From Kaistella chaponensis (lineage in GTDB: Bacteria; Bacteroidota; Bacteroidia; Flavobacteriales; Weeksellaceae), in assembly GCF_900156725.1 (NCBI RefSeq), contig NZ_FTOI01000002.1, forward strand, positions 62,001 through 126,000: a stretch of 64,000 nt of DNA. Reading direction: 5' to 3'. Below are positions 34,204 through 44,534 of this stretch, in pieces. Both the position numbers and the translations under genes were made by a program. The notes beneath the pieces are model-generated. The model did no database searches. It was not told the DNA's origin and saw only the letters and a program-made list of their open reading frames with translations. Numbering within the stretch: the first letter of the stretch is position 1; the number at the start of each line of letters is the position of its first letter.

Positions 34204-36879
34204 TTAATTTTTCTTCATGAAATAATCGTAATAAGAACAGGTTCCCTGCAAACCTTTTGAAGTTTGGGTTTCTGCGTAATTTTTCTTCAACTCCACAAAA
34301 TAGGTTCGGTATTTTTGGTTTTTCGATTGATCCATATTTTTCATCCATTCATCTTGTTTTTTAGACCAGTCCGGATCATCGTAATTTGCATTAAAAGTAT
34401 TCTTAGCTTCATATTGGTAATATTTTCCCTGTTCTGCACTTGCCATTTGAAAAAGAATTCTTGCTTTTTGTTCTTTATCTAAAGTGTTTTGCAAAGCTTT
34501 TTTATAGAACCCAATTGCAAGATCAAAATTATCTGGAGCAATGAAAACATTAGACGAATAATTTTTATAGTAAAATTGGAACGGAGAATCGGTCTTATCA
34601 AAATGATATTTTGGTCCATTAGAATTATCAATGTCCATCACAAAAACGTGGCGATAAAATCCTAAAGCAGAAGTGTTGTACAATAAATTCCCGATGAGTT
34701 GGTTGGCTTTTGCAGCTTTTTCATCTTTTCCGGCAGCAACTTTTTTCAACTGAAGAAGCCCTGCACTCAATTCCAGTTTATTCATATTGGCTTTAATAAA
34801 AGGAAATTCGGGCACAAATTTTTCAGCTTTCATCATTTCGTTTTCTGGGGAACCGTAACTCACAAGATGATTGTGCCCGAAAATTAAACTCGAAATATTA
34901 TTGAACCCATTATAAACTTTGCTTGGATCTGCAATTTTCACATATTCTCCCGTGTTGTAATCGTAAATGCCTTCTGATAAAGGAATTCCAGAAAAATCGC
35001 TCCCTTTTTCATAGTAGGTTTTTGCTCGTTCAAAATCTCCGGAACGCATCGCAAAATCGCCATATAGCACATTGAAAAAACTTGCTGTATTTCCAACGTC
35101 ATTAATATTTTTCGCAATGATTTCTTGCTCAAATTGGGTTTTGTCATTCTTGTTGAAAAAGGCTTCCAGTTTTTTCGCGAGATCTAAATTCGGATTGTAT
35201 CGAAGATCAGAAAGTTGATTATTCATCAAAAATGATTTCGCCTCTTCGCCTTGAAGGAAATATCGGTTTGCCAATATATCTTTCAAAAATTCACTGGTAG
35301 AAGGAGCGTGGTATTCCTCGTACCCGAAATGATCTGCCGTACTGTCTTTCTCGATAGCCGGAGCTTTTGCCACAAAAAATTCCTTGTAGTTTTTGTACAA
35401 ATCATCTTCAAATTCTGGGGTGATTCTCGGTTGAGACGTGATTTTGTTCAGCATTTTCATGCGGGAAATTTCTGCGAGATATTCTGGATTCGTGGTTTTT
35501 ATTTCCTCTAAAGTTTTCGTGCTTTCGTCGTAATCTTTTTTCAAAAAAGCGAGATAAGCATCAGTAATTTTCCAGAATTCATCGTTGGATTTTTCCTTTA
35601 TTTTTGAGGTAATAAGTTTTAAATCCGTGGCGAAATCTTTCGAAGTTTCATCATATTCATTTTTGGTGAATTTCGGAATTCGGTTGGGGTTTTTCAAAAG
35701 ATCACTTTCACTTTGATCATTTCCATTTTCAGGATCGCTAGATTTTTTGCCACCGAAAATGCCGCTGAAGAAATTTTTGATTTTCTGCCAAAAACTGGTT
35801 TCAGGAACTTTCGCAACATCGGTTTTTGTTTCTGTGGTTCTTTTCTCAGAAAGTGATGCATCTTTGGCGTTGTTGAAGTAAATCGGCAAATAACTTCTTT
35901 CGAGTTCATTGATGCTTCTTGCTGCCAAAACTTTCAGGATTTCTGAGTTGGGATCGATTTCATACATTTTTTCCATCATCGGAATTGGATTGCTGAAATC
36001 ATCAAAACCCAAAAGAAAATAGGCCATATTTTTTTCCTCCGAAGTTTTCGCTCTTTTCATCAAATTATCAAAAGAAGCCGAATCGCTAAGTTTCATAGAG
36101 ACAAAAGCGCTCTCTTTTCTGCTTTTACTATTGATAAAAACCTGAAAAAAGTTCCAGTTGGCGTCGGCTGTCATTTTCAAACCTCGTTGCGCTCCTGCAA
36201 ATTGGTCCAAAGCCAAAAAGTAAGGCGCAGTTTTTAATTGTAATGGTTCTACATATTTTTTAAAAGCCTGCAAAGAAGCTTCGTAATTTCTGGTGTAATG
36301 ATGAAAGCGAACCAATTGATAACCATATCGCAATTTAATTTCTGGGTTTTTTGCAGCGTTATAAAGAGAAGTTAAGGCTGAAACCGTCTTTTCAACATTG
36401 AGTTGGGTTGCGTTTTTTGAGTTTTCTTCTGCATTGTAATAAAACGAATCTGGACTTTCTACAAAATTGATGCGCATGAAAGGTTCCAAATATTTTGCTT
36501 CAATCAAATAATCGATTGCTTCTGCATATTTTTGATAGGAACCCAATTTGGAGAGAATTGCATTTCCGGAAACTCCTTTTTTAAAGAAATTCAAATCTTT
36601 CATTGGCATTTTTTCTACCAAAATTTGCGTTTCTGCATAAGTGAGTGAATTGCCAAAAAATCGCTGCCAAGTTTCTATATTTTCGTCGGGTATTTCGAAA
36701 TGTTCATGGCCATAAAACCGATTCGACAAGGTGTGTAAAAAAGGCAGGTAGGATTTGTCTTTAATGATGCTTTGCGTGAATAAATTAAAATATTCGTAAT
36801 CTGGATCATACCAAGAACAGGAGGAAACCTTAGAGGACATGAAGAACAATAACGCAGCGGAAAGAATAATTTTTTTCAT
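34204..36879 (-). CDS. Large TPR-like lipoprotein of unknown function
   Basis: An 891-residue exported protein; the signal ends with VSSC, an acceptable lipobox, giving mature CSWYDPDYEYF. Most of the chain is helical and TPR-like, for example FAMRSGDFERAKTYYEKGSD near residue 620 and ARILFQMASAEQGKYYQYEA near residue 820. An acidic, Ser-rich linker lies at about 370-400. The region around LIFGHNHLVSYGSPENEM recalls other bacteroidete hypotheticals that begin CSWY/CGGGD and are poorly studied. It is 2 nt from the upstream lipoprotein gene, so both are coupled. No enzymatic motif is seen; a scaffolding role is a guess. Confidence 0.8.
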   Translation of the reverse strand: MKKIILSAALLFFMSSKVSSCSWYDPDYEYFNLFTQSIIKDKSYLPFLHTLSNRFYGHEHFEIPDENIETWQRFFGNSLTYAETQILVEKMPMKDLNFFKKGVSGNAILSKLGSYQKYAEAIDYLIEAKYLEPFMRINFVESPDSFYYNAEENSKNATQLNVEKTVSALTSLYNAAKNPEIKLRYGYQLVRFHHYTRNYEASLQAFKKYVEPLQLKTAPYFLALDQFAGAQRGLKMTADANWNFFQVFINSKSRKESAFVSMKLSDSASFDNLMKRAKTSEEKNMAYFLLGFDDFSNPIPMMEKMYEIDPNSEILKVLAARSINELERSYLPIYFNNAKDASLSEKRTTETKTDVAKVPETSFWQKIKNFFSGIFGGKKSSDPENGNDQSESDLLKNPNRIPKFTKNEYDETSKDFATDLKLITSKIKEKSNDEFWKITDAYLAFLKKDYDESTKTLEEIKTTNPEYLAEISRMKMLNKITSQPRITPEFEDDLYKNYKEFFVAKAPAIEKDSTADHFGYEEYHAPSTSEFLKDILANRYFLQGEEAKSFLMNNQLSDLRYNPNLDLAKKLEAFFNKNDKTQFEQEIIAKNINDVGNTASFFNVLYGDFAMRSGDFERAKTYYEKGSDFSGIPLSEGIYDYNTGEYVKIADPSKVYNGFNNISSLIFGHNHLVSYGSPENEMMKAEKFVPEFPFIKANMNKLELSAGLLQLKKVAAGKDEKAAKANQLIGNLLYNTSALGFYRHVFVMDIDNSNGPKYHFDKTDSPFQFYYKNYSSNVFIAPDNFDLAIGFYKKALQNTLDKEQKARILFQMASAEQGKYYQYEAKNTFNANYDDPDWSKKQDEWMKNMDQSKNQKYRTYFVELKKNYAETQTSKGLQGTCSYYDYFMKKN

Positions 36880-36881
36880 AA

Positions 36882-37850
36882 CTAAAATTTGTGGTCGCTA
36901 ACAAATTTACCATCTAAATGATAATATACAATAGCATAATCAGATAATTTTTTGTCGAGGAAAGCTTTGACTTCATTTAATTGATCATCGGTAATTGCTT
37001 CTACTTTTAAGGTGAAACCTTTATTAAGATAATTTCCGAAGTAGAAACCGTCTTTTAAAACTTGAACTTTATCTTGACCTATTTTTTTGAAGTTTGGATT
37101 TTCTAAATCTTTTGAAGAGAGTGCATTGATCAATTTATGTTTCCCTAATTGATTGGTGACAATTCCCCACGAGTAAATCGGTAAAGCAACATCGATCTTT
37201 ATTGGATATTTATTGACAGATTTTAAATAATCTTTTAAAGTAGGTACATCTAATATAGAATTCCGACTCGAGTTTTCTAAAGGCGAAGAAGTAGAATAGC
37301 ACATTAAATAGACTTTCCGAACCGGCGGAATCCCAGAAAGCTTGCTGTTTTTAACCTGATGAAGTCTCAAAGTACAGGTAATTTGTTTTCCGGAGATTTC
37401 TTTCAGTTTGGTGAGGAAAGTGAAATACTCTTTGTTCGTTCCTGCGGTCCAGTCGCAATCGATTTGAATTTCATGAGCGATTTTGAAACCGAAGTCTTTT
37501 TGTTTCTTCTGAATCAAGGAGAACACGTTGTTTGCCAAAAAATGGATCTCTTCTAAAGTGATATCATAAAACACATCATTTTTAATAAAAACGACAGGAA
37601 CGATTTCTTTTTCGGTTTTAAAGGTTTCGTCTTTTGTTACCACGGCAATTGGTTGAAATTTACCATTCACTTTTTCGATATCAAAAAACCGTGTATATAA
37701 GTAAGGAGTATTTGTTTTATTTAAAGTTTCTTTTTCTGTTGTATTTAAAGAAAGGTTGGTTCGCCAATAATAAAAAGTGTACGAATGTTTCTCTGAGTTC
37801 TGGCAGCAAAGTATAAATGCGAAAAGAAAGGTTAAACAGATTTTTTTCAT
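36882..37850 (-). CDS. Lipoprotein with DUF3142/glycosidase-like fold
   Basis: A 322-residue exported protein with a short signal ending in CC, probably a lipoprotein. EIQIDCDWTAGTNKEYFTFL at about residue 145 places acidic residues at the end of a strand as in TIM-barrel glycosidases, and further strands CTLRLHQVKN, VYLMCYSTSS and KIDVALPIYSWG follow at barrel-like spacing; this resembles DUF3142 as I recall it. Enzyme activity is not established. It is the first gene of the minus-strand operon that also codes the TPR-like lipoprotein and the lipocalin-like protein, and it is divergent from the ribosomal promoter at 37910. Confidence 0.72.
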   Translation of the reverse strand: MKKICLTFLFAFILCCQNSEKHSYTFYYWRTNLSLNTTEKETLNKTNTPYLYTRFFDIEKVNGKFQPIAVVTKDETFKTEKEIVPVVFIKNDVFYDITLEEIHFLANNVFSLIQKKQKDFGFKIAHEIQIDCDWTAGTNKEYFTFLTKLKEISGKQITCTLRLHQVKNSKLSGIPPVRKVYLMCYSTSSPLENSSRNSILDVPTLKDYLKSVNKYPIKIDVALPIYSWGIVTNQLGKHKLINALSSKDLENPNFKKIGQDKVQVLKDGFYFGNYLNKGFTLKVEAITDDQLNEVKAFLDKKLSDYAIVYYHLDGKFVSDHKF

Positions 37851-37909
37851 GCAATAAAAGTATAAAAAATTGTAAGGTGTTAAAAATCAAAATATTTTTA
37901 CTTGTTATA

Positions 37910-37939
37910 TTGTCATTTCAAAAATTCTTCATACATTTG
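37910..37939 (+). promoter_or_regulatory. Promoter of the rplC-rplQ ribosomal cluster
   Basis: TTG at 37910-37912, 19-nt spacer, TACATTTG at 37932-37939. The leader to rplC is about 90 nt and could hold a regulatory structure, though no strong hairpin was found there. Confidence 0.78.
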
Positions 37940-38036
37940 CACACTCAATTTAGGGAAGAAGTATGCCTATTTCAAAAGTAGAAATCACGGAAACCTTGAT
38001 TGATAATCGGAGAATATAATATAATATATATAAATA

Positions 38037-38663
38037 ATGTCAGGTATTATTGGAAAAAAAATCGGGATGACTTCTCTGTTTGACGAAAACGGCAAAAATA
38101 TGCCGTGTACCGTTATTCAAGCAGGTCCTTGCTCGGTTTTACAGGTCAGAACCATAGAAAAGGATGGGTACAAAGCTGCTCAACTAGGTTTCGATGACAA
38201 GAGTGAAAAGAACGTTGGTAAAGCGTTAGCCGGCCATTTCAAAAAGGCAGGTTCAGCTCCAAAAGCTAAATTAGTAGAATTCTATCATGAATTCGTAGAA
38301 AAATTAAGCGTAGGAGATGAAGTGAAAGTTGATTTATTTGCTCAAGGCGAATTTGTTGATGTAACTGGAACTTCAAAAGGTAAAGGTTTCCAAGGGGTTG
38401 TAAAAAGACACAACTTTGCGGGGGTAATGCAAGCAACTCACGGACAGCATAACCGATTAAGAGCTCCAGGTTCTATTGGTGCGGGTTCCGATCCATCTAG
38501 AGTATTCAAAGGAATGCGTATGGCTGGAAGAATGGGTGGTAAGCAAGTTACTGTACAAAACCTTCAAGTGTTAAGAGTGGATCAAGAACAAAATCTTTTA
38601 GTAGTAAAAGGAGCTGTTCCGGGAGCAAAAAATTCTTATGTAATTATTAGAAAATGGAATTAG
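38037..38663 (+). CDS. rplC: Large ribosomal subunit protein L3
   Basis: L3 (208 residues), an early 50S assembly protein next to the peptidyl-transferase centre. [20 protein letters not shown] and the loop [20 protein letters not shown] are characteristic, with the methylated-Gln region [15 protein letters not shown] conserved. First gene of the main cluster; it overlaps rplD by 10 nt. rpsJ, its usual upstream partner, is 7 kb away. Confidence 0.98.
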   Translation: MSGIIGKKIGMTSLFDENGKNMPCTVIQAGPCSVLQVRTIEKDGYKAAQLGFDDKSEKNVGKALAGHFKKAGSAPKAKLVEFYHEFVEKLSVGDEVKVDLFAQGEFVDVTGTSKGKGFQGVVKRHNFAGVMQATHGQHNRLRAPGSIGAGSDPSRVFKGMRMAGRMGGKQVTVQNLQVLRVDQEQNLLVVKGAVPGAKNSYVIIRKWN

Positions 38664-39283
38664 TAGTACTTAATACATCAGGAAAAGAAACCGGAAGAAA
38701 AGTAACTCTAGACGAAGCAATCTTCGGAATTGAGCCAAATCAGCACGCGGTTTACTTAGAAGTAAAGCAATATCTTGCCGCTCAGCGTCAAGGTACACAT
38801 AAATCAAAAGAGAGAAGCGAAATCGCTGGTTCAACTAAAAAGTTGAAAAAGCAAAAAGGTTCAGGTTCTGCAAGATATGGTGATATCAAATCTCCAGTTT
38901 TCAGAGGTGGAGGTCGTATTTTCGGTCCAAAACCAAGAGACTACAGATTCAAACTGAACAAAGCTTTGAAAAGATTAGCAAAAAAATCAGTGCTTTCTCA
39001 AAAAATGAGAGATAATTCCATCATGGTATTAGAAAGCTTCAATTTTGATGCTCCTAAAACTAAAGAATTTATCAATTTGAATACTGCATTAGGTTTCGAA
39101 GGTAAAAAAGCTCTTTACATCTTACCAGAAGCAAACAAAAATGTTTATTTGTCTTCAAGAAACTTACCAAAAACTAAAGTTTTAACGTATAACGAAATCA
39201 GTTCTTATGACTTAGTTCATGCAGGTGAGATCGTTTTCTTAGAAGGTGCTATCGAGAAATTTCAAGAAAATTTAAAGAAATAA
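38654..39283 (+). CDS. rplD: Large ribosomal subunit protein L4
   Basis: L4 (209 residues) lines the exit tunnel and in E. coli also represses the S10 operon; whether it does so here is unknown. The tunnel loop [20 protein letters not shown] and [19 protein letters not shown] are conserved. The start overlaps rplC by 10 nt, indicating coupling; rplW follows 3 nt later. Confidence 0.97.
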   Translation: MELVVLNTSGKETGRKVTLDEAIFGIEPNQHAVYLEVKQYLAAQRQGTHKSKERSEIAGSTKKLKKQKGSGSARYGDIKSPVFRGGGRIFGPKPRDYRFKLNKALKRLAKKSVLSQKMRDNSIMVLESFNFDAPKTKEFINLNTALGFEGKKALYILPEANKNVYLSSRNLPKTKVLTYNEISSYDLVHAGEIVFLEGAIEKFQENLKK

Positions 39284-39286
39284 ATC

Positions 39287-39577
39287 ATGTCTATTATTAT
39301 TAAACCCATCATCTCAGAGAAAGCAAACTATCTTACTGATTTAAGAGGTGCTTATTCTTTCTTGGTAAATCCAAAAGCGAATAAAATCCAAGTTAAAAAA
39401 GCGATAGAAGTACTTTACGGTGTGAAAGTTTCTGACGTAAGAACAATGATTTACGCTCCGAAAGTTTCTTCGAAAAATACCAAAAAAGGTTTGCAGATTG
39501 GTAAAACCAACAAATTGAAAAAAGCAATCGTTTCCCTTGCAGAAGGAGAAGTGATTGATATTTTCGCAACAGCTTAG
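39287..39577 (+). CDS. rplW: Large ribosomal subunit protein L23
   Basis: L23 (96 residues), the docking site of trigger factor and SRP at the tunnel exit. IIKPIISEKANYLTD, YSFLVNPKANKIQVKKAIE and YGVKVSDVRTM match the family. It lies between rplD and rplB; a 54-nt AT-rich spacer follows. Confidence 0.97.
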   Translation: MSIIIKPIISEKANYLTDLRGAYSFLVNPKANKIQVKKAIEVLYGVKVSDVRTMIYAPKVSSKNTKKGLQIGKTNKLKKAIVSLAEGEVIDIFATA

Positions 39578-39631
39578 GATTTGATCCTTTGCTATAAAAA
39601 AATAATATTTTATTAATTATAAATAATTGTA

Positions 39632-40453
39632 ATGTCTGTTAGAAAATTAAAACCTATCACCCCAGGACAGAGATTTAGAGTTGTAAACAACTTTGAGGAA
39701 ATTACTACCAACAAACCAGAGAAATCTCTAACGGTTGGTATTAGTAAGTCTGGTGGTCGTAACAATACTGGTAAAATGACCATGCGTTACACCGGAGGTG
39801 GACACAAAAAGAAATACAGAATTATCGACTTCAAAAGAAATAAATTCGATGTTGAAGCTACGGTAAAATCTGTTGAATATGATCCAAACAGAACTGCTTT
39901 CATCGCTCTATTAGAGTACACAGACGGAGAGAAGAGATACATCATCGCTCCAAACGGTATTAAAGTAGATATGAAAGTTATTTCTGCAGAATCAGCTGAG
40001 CCAAATGTTGGTAACGCAATGAAGTTGAAAAACATTCCTTTGGGAACTGTTGTTTCTTGTATCGAATTACGACCTGGTCAAGGTGCAGTAATGGCAAGAA
40101 GTGCAGGTTCATCGGCACAGTTAACTTCAAGAGATGGTAAATATGCAATCGTTAAATTGCCTTCAGGAGAAGCTAGAATGGTTCTTACTGAATGTATGGC
40201 AATGATTGGATCTGTTTCTAACTCTGATCACCAACTTACCGTTTCTGGTAAAGCAGGTAGAAGCAGATGGTTAGGAAGAAGACCTAGAACAAGACCAGTA
40301 GTAATGAACCCTGTTGATCACCCAATGGGAGGTGGTGAAGGTAAATCATCTGGAGGTCACCCAAGATCTAGAAACGGACAACCGTCTAAAGGTTTCAAAA
40401 CAAGAACTAAAAACAAAGCGTCTAACCGATTTATCGTATCTAAAAGAAAATAA
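39632..40453 (+). CDS. rplB: Large ribosomal subunit protein L2
   Basis: L2 (273 residues), needed for subunit joining and the peptidyl-transferase centre. [18 protein letters not shown], the OB/SH3 core [19 protein letters not shown] and the C-terminal [19 protein letters not shown] with the key His are all present. The stop is 2 nt before rpsS. Confidence 0.98.
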   Translation: MSVRKLKPITPGQRFRVVNNFEEITTNKPEKSLTVGISKSGGRNNTGKMTMRYTGGGHKKKYRIIDFKRNKFDVEATVKSVEYDPNRTAFIALLEYTDGEKRYIIAPNGIKVDMKVISAESAEPNVGNAMKLKNIPLGTVVSCIELRPGQGAVMARSAGSSAQLTSRDGKYAIVKLPSGEARMVLTECMAMIGSVSNSDHQLTVSGKAGRSRWLGRRPRTRPVVMNPVDHPMGGGEGKSSGGHPRSRNGQPSKGFKTRTKNKASNRFIVSKRK

Positions 40454-40455
40454 TT

Positions 40456-40734
40456 ATGGCAAGATCACTTAAAAAAGGACCTTTCATCCATCATACTTTA
40501 GATAAGAAGGTTCAGGCAAATATAGAGTCTAGTAAAAAGACAGTAATTAAAACTTGGTCCAGAGCATCAATGATCTCCCCGGACTTCGTAGGACAAACTA
40601 TCGCAGTACACAACGGGAAATCTTTTATCCCAGTTTATGTAACTGAAAATATGGTAGGTCATAAGTTAGGCGAATTTTCTCCGACAAGATCTTTTAGAGG
40701 TCACGGTGGTAACAAAAATAAAGGAGGTAGATAA
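40456..40734 (+). CDS. rpsS: Small ribosomal subunit protein S19
   Basis: S19 (92 residues) in the 30S head. [19 protein letters not shown] and [20 protein letters not shown] are the family signatures. Two nt separate it from rplV. Confidence 0.98.
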   Translation: MARSLKKGPFIHHTLDKKVQANIESSKKTVIKTWSRASMISPDFVGQTIAVHNGKSFIPVYVTENMVGHKLGEFSPTRSFRGHGGNKNKGGR

Positions 40735-40736
40735 TC

Positions 40737-41138
40737 ATGGGATCAAGAAAAAGAGAAAGTGCTTTGGCACGTAAAATAGCAAACCAAGATGTGGCTAAAT
40801 CTTTGCACAACGATTGCCCGTCTTCCCCAAGAAAGATGAGATTAGTTGCTGATATCATCAGAGGTGTTGAAGTGGATAAAGCTTTGGCAATTCTTAAATT
40901 TTCGAAAAAAGACGCTTCTAACAAGTTAGAAAAAGTTTTACTTTCTGCAATGGCTAACTGGCAATTGAAAAACGAAGGTGCGGATATTGAAGAAGCTAAT
41001 TTAATCGTAAAAGAAATTATGGTAGATAGTGCGAGACAATTGAAGAGACTAAGACCAGCTCCACAAGGAAGAGGTCATAGAATCAGAAAAAGATCAAACC
41101 ACATTACATTAATTTTGGGTAACAAAGAAACTAAATAA
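40737..41138 (+). CDS. rplV: Large ribosomal subunit protein L22
   Basis: L22 (133 residues), whose beta-hairpin lines the exit tunnel near the macrolide site. [20 protein letters not shown] and [20 protein letters not shown] are conserved. The N-terminus has about 20 extra residues compared with E. coli L22 (110 residues). Followed 7 nt later by rpsC. Confidence 0.97.
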   Translation: MGSRKRESALARKIANQDVAKSLHNDCPSSPRKMRLVADIIRGVEVDKALAILKFSKKDASNKLEKVLLSAMANWQLKNEGADIEEANLIVKEIMVDSARQLKRLRPAPQGRGHRIRKRSNHITLILGNKETK

Positions 41139-41145
41139 TCAAGGT

Positions 41146-41901
41146 ATGGGACAAAAAACAAATCCAATAGGCAACAGATTGGGAATCATCAGAGGATGGG
41201 ATTCTAATTGGTATGGCGGAAAAGATTATGGAGATAGAATCGCTGAAGATTTTAAAATCCGAAGATACCTTGAAGCTCGTTTATCAAAAGGAGGGATTTC
41301 AAGAATTTATATTGAAAGAACTTTAAAACTAGTTACAATTACAATTACTACAGCTAGACCGGGTTTAATCATCGGTAAAGGTGGTCAGGAAGTTGATAAA
41401 TTGAAAGAAGAATTGAAAAAATTGACAGATAAAGATATCCAGATCAATATTTTCGAAATCAAAAGACCTGAACTTGACGCGGTTTTAGTTGCAGACAGCA
41501 TCGCAAAACAAATCGAGAACAGAATATCTTACAGAAGAGCAGTGAAAATGTCTATCCAAAGTACCATGAGAATGGGTGCTGAAGGAATCAAAGTTCAAAT
41601 CTCAGGTAGATTAAACGGAGCAGAGATGGCAAGAAGCGAAAACTTCAAAGACGGAAGAATACCTTTGTCAACTTTTAGAGCAGATATCGATTATCATATC
41701 GGTGAAGCTTTAACTCAGTACGGTAAATTAGGTGTGAAAGTTTGGATTATGAAAGGTGAAGTTTACGGTAAACGTGATTTGATGCCATTAGTAGGACAAC
41801 AGAAAAAAGGAGCACCTGCAGGAAGAGGAGATCGTAACGACAGAAATGATCGTGGCGAAAGAGGCGACAGACCAGACAGAAGACCAAGAGATAGAAAATA
41901 A
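41146..41901 (+). CDS. rpsC: Small ribosomal subunit protein S3 with RGD-rich tail
   Basis: S3 (251 residues), part of the mRNA entry channel helicase. [20 protein letters not shown], the KH-domain [18 protein letters not shown] and [14 protein letters not shown] are typical. E. coli S3 has 233 residues; the end here is an Arg/Asp/Gly-rich low-complexity tail ([18 protein letters not shown]) that is likely disordered and RNA-contacting. An 80-nt spacer with heptamer repeats follows. Confidence 0.97.
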   Translation: MGQKTNPIGNRLGIIRGWDSNWYGGKDYGDRIAEDFKIRRYLEARLSKGGISRIYIERTLKLVTITITTARPGLIIGKGGQEVDKLKEELKKLTDKDIQINIFEIKRPELDAVLVADSIAKQIENRISYRRAVKMSIQSTMRMGAEGIKVQISGRLNGAEMARSENFKDGRIPLSTFRADIDYHIGEALTQYGKLGVKVWIMKGEVYGKRDLMPLVGQQKKGAPAGRGDRNDRNDRGERGDRPDRRPRDRK

Positions 41902-41945
41902 TTACAAAATTTTAGAGGCCAGTTTTAAATGACCGTTACTTTTTT

Positions 41946-41973
41946 AAAATCTAAAATCTAAAATCTAAAATTT
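41946..41973 (+). repeat. Heptamer tandem repeat in the rpsC-rplP spacer
   Basis: AAAATCT occurs three times head to tail (41946-41966), followed by AAAATTT. It lies just before the rplP start. Confidence 0.85.
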
Positions 41974-41981
41974 AAGAAATT

Positions 41982-42407
41982 ATGTTACAACCAAAAAGAA
42001 CAAAATTCCGTAAAGTTCATAAGATGAAAATGAAGGGGATTGCTCAAAGAGGCAGTCAACTTGCTTACGGAACTTTCGGGATCAAAGCGAACGAAGGTGC
42101 TTGGATCACTGCAAGACAAATTGAAGCGGCGCGTATTGCGGCGACAAGATATATGAAAAGAGAAGGTCAATTATGGATCAAAGTATTCCCGGATAAGCCG
42201 ATTACCAAAAAACCAGCCGAAGTAAGGATGGGGAAAGGAAAAGGCGCCGTAGAATATTGGGTATCTGTAGTAAAACCTGGTAAAATAATGTTCGAAGTAG
42301 GAGGTGTTCCTTATGAAGTAGCAAAAGAAGCTTTGCGTCTTGCTGCTCAGAAACTTCCTGTAACTACAAAATTTGTAGTGGCGAATGATTTTGTTCAACC
42401 TCAATAA
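41982..42407 (+). CDS. rplP: Large ribosomal subunit protein L16
   Basis: L16 (141 residues) organises the A-site tRNA region. [59 protein letters not shown] and [20 protein letters not shown] are all standard. rpmC follows after 11 nt. Confidence 0.98.
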   Translation: MLQPKRTKFRKVHKMKMKGIAQRGSQLAYGTFGIKANEGAWITARQIEAARIAATRYMKREGQLWIKVFPDKPITKKPAEVRMGKGKGAVEYWVSVVKPGKIMFEVGGVPYEVAKEALRLAAQKLPVTTKFVVANDFVQPQ

Positions 42408-42418
42408 TCTGAATTATT

Positions 42419-42607
42419 ATGAAAATAGCTGATATCAAAAATCTAAGCGCAGGAGATATTCAAAACAAATTAACTGAAGTAAAAGCAGATTTCAACAAGT
42501 TGAAAATGTCTCACAGCATCAGTCCAATTGAAAATCCTATTCAAATCAGAGACATGAGAAAAACAATCGCACGTCTGGAGACCGAACTAACACTAAAACA
42601 ACAATAA
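42419..42607 (+). CDS. rpmC: Large ribosomal subunit protein L29
   Basis: L29 (62 residues), a helical hairpin at the tunnel exit beside L23. The end ENPIQIRDMRKTIARLETEL is characteristic; start MKIADIKNLSAGDIQNKL. Confidence 0.95.
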   Translation: MKIADIKNLSAGDIQNKLTEVKADFNKLKMSHSISPIENPIQIRDMRKTIARLETELTLKQQ

Positions 42608-42622
42608 GAATTTCATTTTACC

Positions 42623-42877
42623 ATGGATAGAAATTTAAGAAAAGAAAGAATCGGAATTGTTTCCAGCAATAAAATGGAAAAGACCATTGTTGTAAGTGAA
42701 ACCACGAGAGTAAAGCACCCGATGTACGGTAAATTCGTTTTGAAAACGAAAAAATATACCGCTCATGATGAGAACAACGAGTGTACTGAAGGCGATACTG
42801 TAATGATTACAGAAACAAGACCTTTAAGTAAAAGTAAAAGATGGAGATTAGTACGAATCATTGAAAAAGCTAAGTAA
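42623..42877 (+). CDS. rpsQ: Small ribosomal subunit protein S17
   Basis: S17 (84 residues), a primary 16S rRNA binder with an OB fold. [20 protein letters not shown] and [20 protein letters not shown] match. Its stop overlaps the rplN start (TAATG), so the two are coupled. Confidence 0.97.
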   Translation: MDRNLRKERIGIVSSNKMEKTIVVSETTRVKHPMYGKFVLKTKKYTAHDENNECTEGDTVMITETRPLSKSKRWRLVRIIEKAK

Positions 42878-43245
42878 TGTTACAAACCGAATCAAGAATA
42901 AAAGTTGCTGATAACACAGGTGCCAAAGAAGTACTGGTTATTAGAGTTCTAGGAGGAACTAGAAGAAGATATGCTTCAGTTGGTGATAAAGTCGTAGTTA
43001 CTATCAAAGATTCTGCACCACAAGGACAAGCGAAAAAAGGAACTGTTTCTAAAGCAGTTGTAGTAAGAACTAAAAAAGCAGTACGTAGAAAAGATGGTTC
43101 ATACATCAAATTCGATGACAATGCTTGCGTTCTTTTAAATGCTGCAGGTGAAATGAGAGGAACACGTGTTTTCGGACCTGTTGCACGTGAACTAAGAGAC
43201 AAAGAATACATGAAAGTTATTTCATTAGCTCCTGAAGTACTTTAA
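42877..43245 (+). CDS. rplN: Large ribosomal subunit protein L14
   Basis: L14 (122 residues) forms an intersubunit bridge. [39 protein letters not shown] and [20 protein letters not shown] are the family hallmarks. Confidence 0.98.
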   Translation: MLQTESRIKVADNTGAKEVLVIRVLGGTRRRYASVGDKVVVTIKDSAPQGQAKKGTVSKAVVVRTKKAVRRKDGSYIKFDDNACVLLNAAGEMRGTRVFGPVARELRDKEYMKVISLAPEVL

Positions 43246-43262
43246 TTTTAAAATTTACAAAA

Positions 43263-43589
43263 ATGACAAAGTTAAAAATCAAAAGAGGAGATAACGTAAT
43301 CATCACTACCGGAAAAAAAGAAATTAAAGGTAAAAAAGGTGAGGTTATAGAAGTGATCAGAAAAGAAGGCAAAGACGCTAGAGTAATCGTAGCAGGTTTA
43401 AATATTGTTAAAAAACATACCAAACCTTCTGCAGGTAATCCACAAGGCGGAATTGTAGAGAAAGAAGCATCCATCCATATTTCAAATGTTATGCTTATCG
43501 ACAAAAACGGTAAGACAACAAAAACAGGATCTAAGGTTGAAGGTGATAAAAAAGTAAGAGTTGCTAAAACAACCGGTGAAACTTTATAA
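43263..43589 (+). CDS. rplX: Large ribosomal subunit protein L24
   Basis: L24 (108 residues), an early assembly initiator with a KOW motif ([20 protein letters not shown]). [20 protein letters not shown] and [13 protein letters not shown] are typical. Confidence 0.97.
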   Translation: MTKLKIKRGDNVIITTGKKEIKGKKGEVIEVIRKEGKDARVIVAGLNIVKKHTKPSAGNPQGGIVEKEASIHISNVMLIDKNGKTTKTGSKVEGDKKVRVAKTTGETL

Positions 43590-43600
43590 TTAAAAAGACG

Positions 43601-44152
43601 ATGGAATATATAGTAAGACCAAAACAACAATATAAAGAAAAAATTGTTCCTGCAATGATGGAAGAATTTGGGTACAAATCTGTAATGCAGGTTCCTAAAT
43701 TACTTAAAATCGTTGTATCACAAGGTTTAGGAGCTGCTTCTGCTGATAAGAAAATTATTGACTATGCAGTAGAAGAACTTACAATGATCACTGGTCAAAA
43801 AGCAGTAGGAACTATTTCTAAAAAAGACGAAGCTGCCTTCAAATTAAGAAAAGGAATGCCAATTGGTGCAAGGGTAACCTTGAGATCGAACCAAATGTAT
43901 GAGTTTTTAGACCGATTAGCTTCTTCAGCTTTACCACGAATTCGTGATTTCAACGGAATCAAAGCTGATGGGTTCGACGGAAGAGGAAATTACAATTTAG
44001 GAATCACTGAGCAAATCATTTTTCCTGAAATCGTAATCGACAAAGTAAAAAAAATCCAAGGGATGGACATTACTTTCGTAACTTCAGCGAAAACTGATAA
44101 AGAAGCGAAATCATTATTAACTCACTTCGGTTTACCTTTCAAAAAGAACTAA
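43601..44152 (+). CDS. rplE: Large ribosomal subunit protein L5
   Basis: L5 (183 residues) binds 5S rRNA and the P-site t[43 protein letters not shown] and [19 protein letters not shown] are clear family motifs. rpsN starts 3 nt later. Confidence 0.98.
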   Translation: MEYIVRPKQQYKEKIVPAMMEEFGYKSVMQVPKLLKIVVSQGLGAASADKKIIDYAVEELTMITGQKAVGTISKKDEAAFKLRKGMPIGARVTLRSNQMYEFLDRLASSALPRIRDFNGIKADGFDGRGNYNLGITEQIIFPEIVIDKVKKIQGMDITFVTSAKTDKEAKSLLTHFGLPFKKN

Positions 44153-44155
44153 AAG

Positions 44156-44425
44156 ATGGCTAAAGAATCAATGAAAGCGCGTGAGCGCAAAAGAGAAGCT
44201 ACAGTAGCAAAATATGCTGAGAAAAGAAAAGCTTTGAAAGAAGCTAATGATTATCTTGGTTTACAAAAATTGCCGAAAGATGCTTCACCAGTAAGACTAC
44301 ACAACAGATGTAAATTAACTGGAAGACCAAGAGGTTACATGAGAACATTCGGTCTTTCAAGAGTAACTTTCAGAGAAATGGCCAACAATGGTCTTATCCC
44401 GGGAGTGAAAAAAGCTAGTTGGTAA
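44156..44425 (+). CDS. rpsN: Small ribosomal subunit protein S14 (zinc-free form)
   Basis: S14 (89 residues) of the long form without the two CxxC pairs; a single Cys ([13 protein letters not shown]) is left. [20 protein letters not shown] and [20 protein letters not shown] identify it. A 150-nt spacer with a fold-back follows before rpsH, unusual in this operon. Confidence 0.97.
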   Translation: MAKESMKARERKREATVAKYAEKRKALKEANDYLGLQKLPKDASPVRLHNRCKLTGRPRGYMRTFGLSRVTFREMANNGLIPGVKKASW

Positions 44426-44481
44426 CAAATTTAGAACAATCGAGATAGTAAAGTTGATTATCAGATAAAAGAAAAAAGAGT

Positions 44482-44534
44482 AAAGAGAAAAGATGCAAGT
44501 CTTGGCTCTTTGTTCTTGGATCTTGCTTCTCTTT
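44482..44534 (+). repeat. Fold-back sequence in the rpsN-rpsH spacer
   Basis: AAAGAGAA (44482-44489) and GCAAG (44495-44499) face CTTGC (44522-44526) and TTCTCTTT (44527-44534), with a 5-nt bulge on the left side. It could be a stem-loop in the mRNA; there is no T-run after it, so it is not a classical terminator. Confidence 0.55.

Noticed and set aside
37940-38036. S10-type RNA leader before rplC
   Set aside because: The ~90-nt leader is present but I found no convincing long stem in it.
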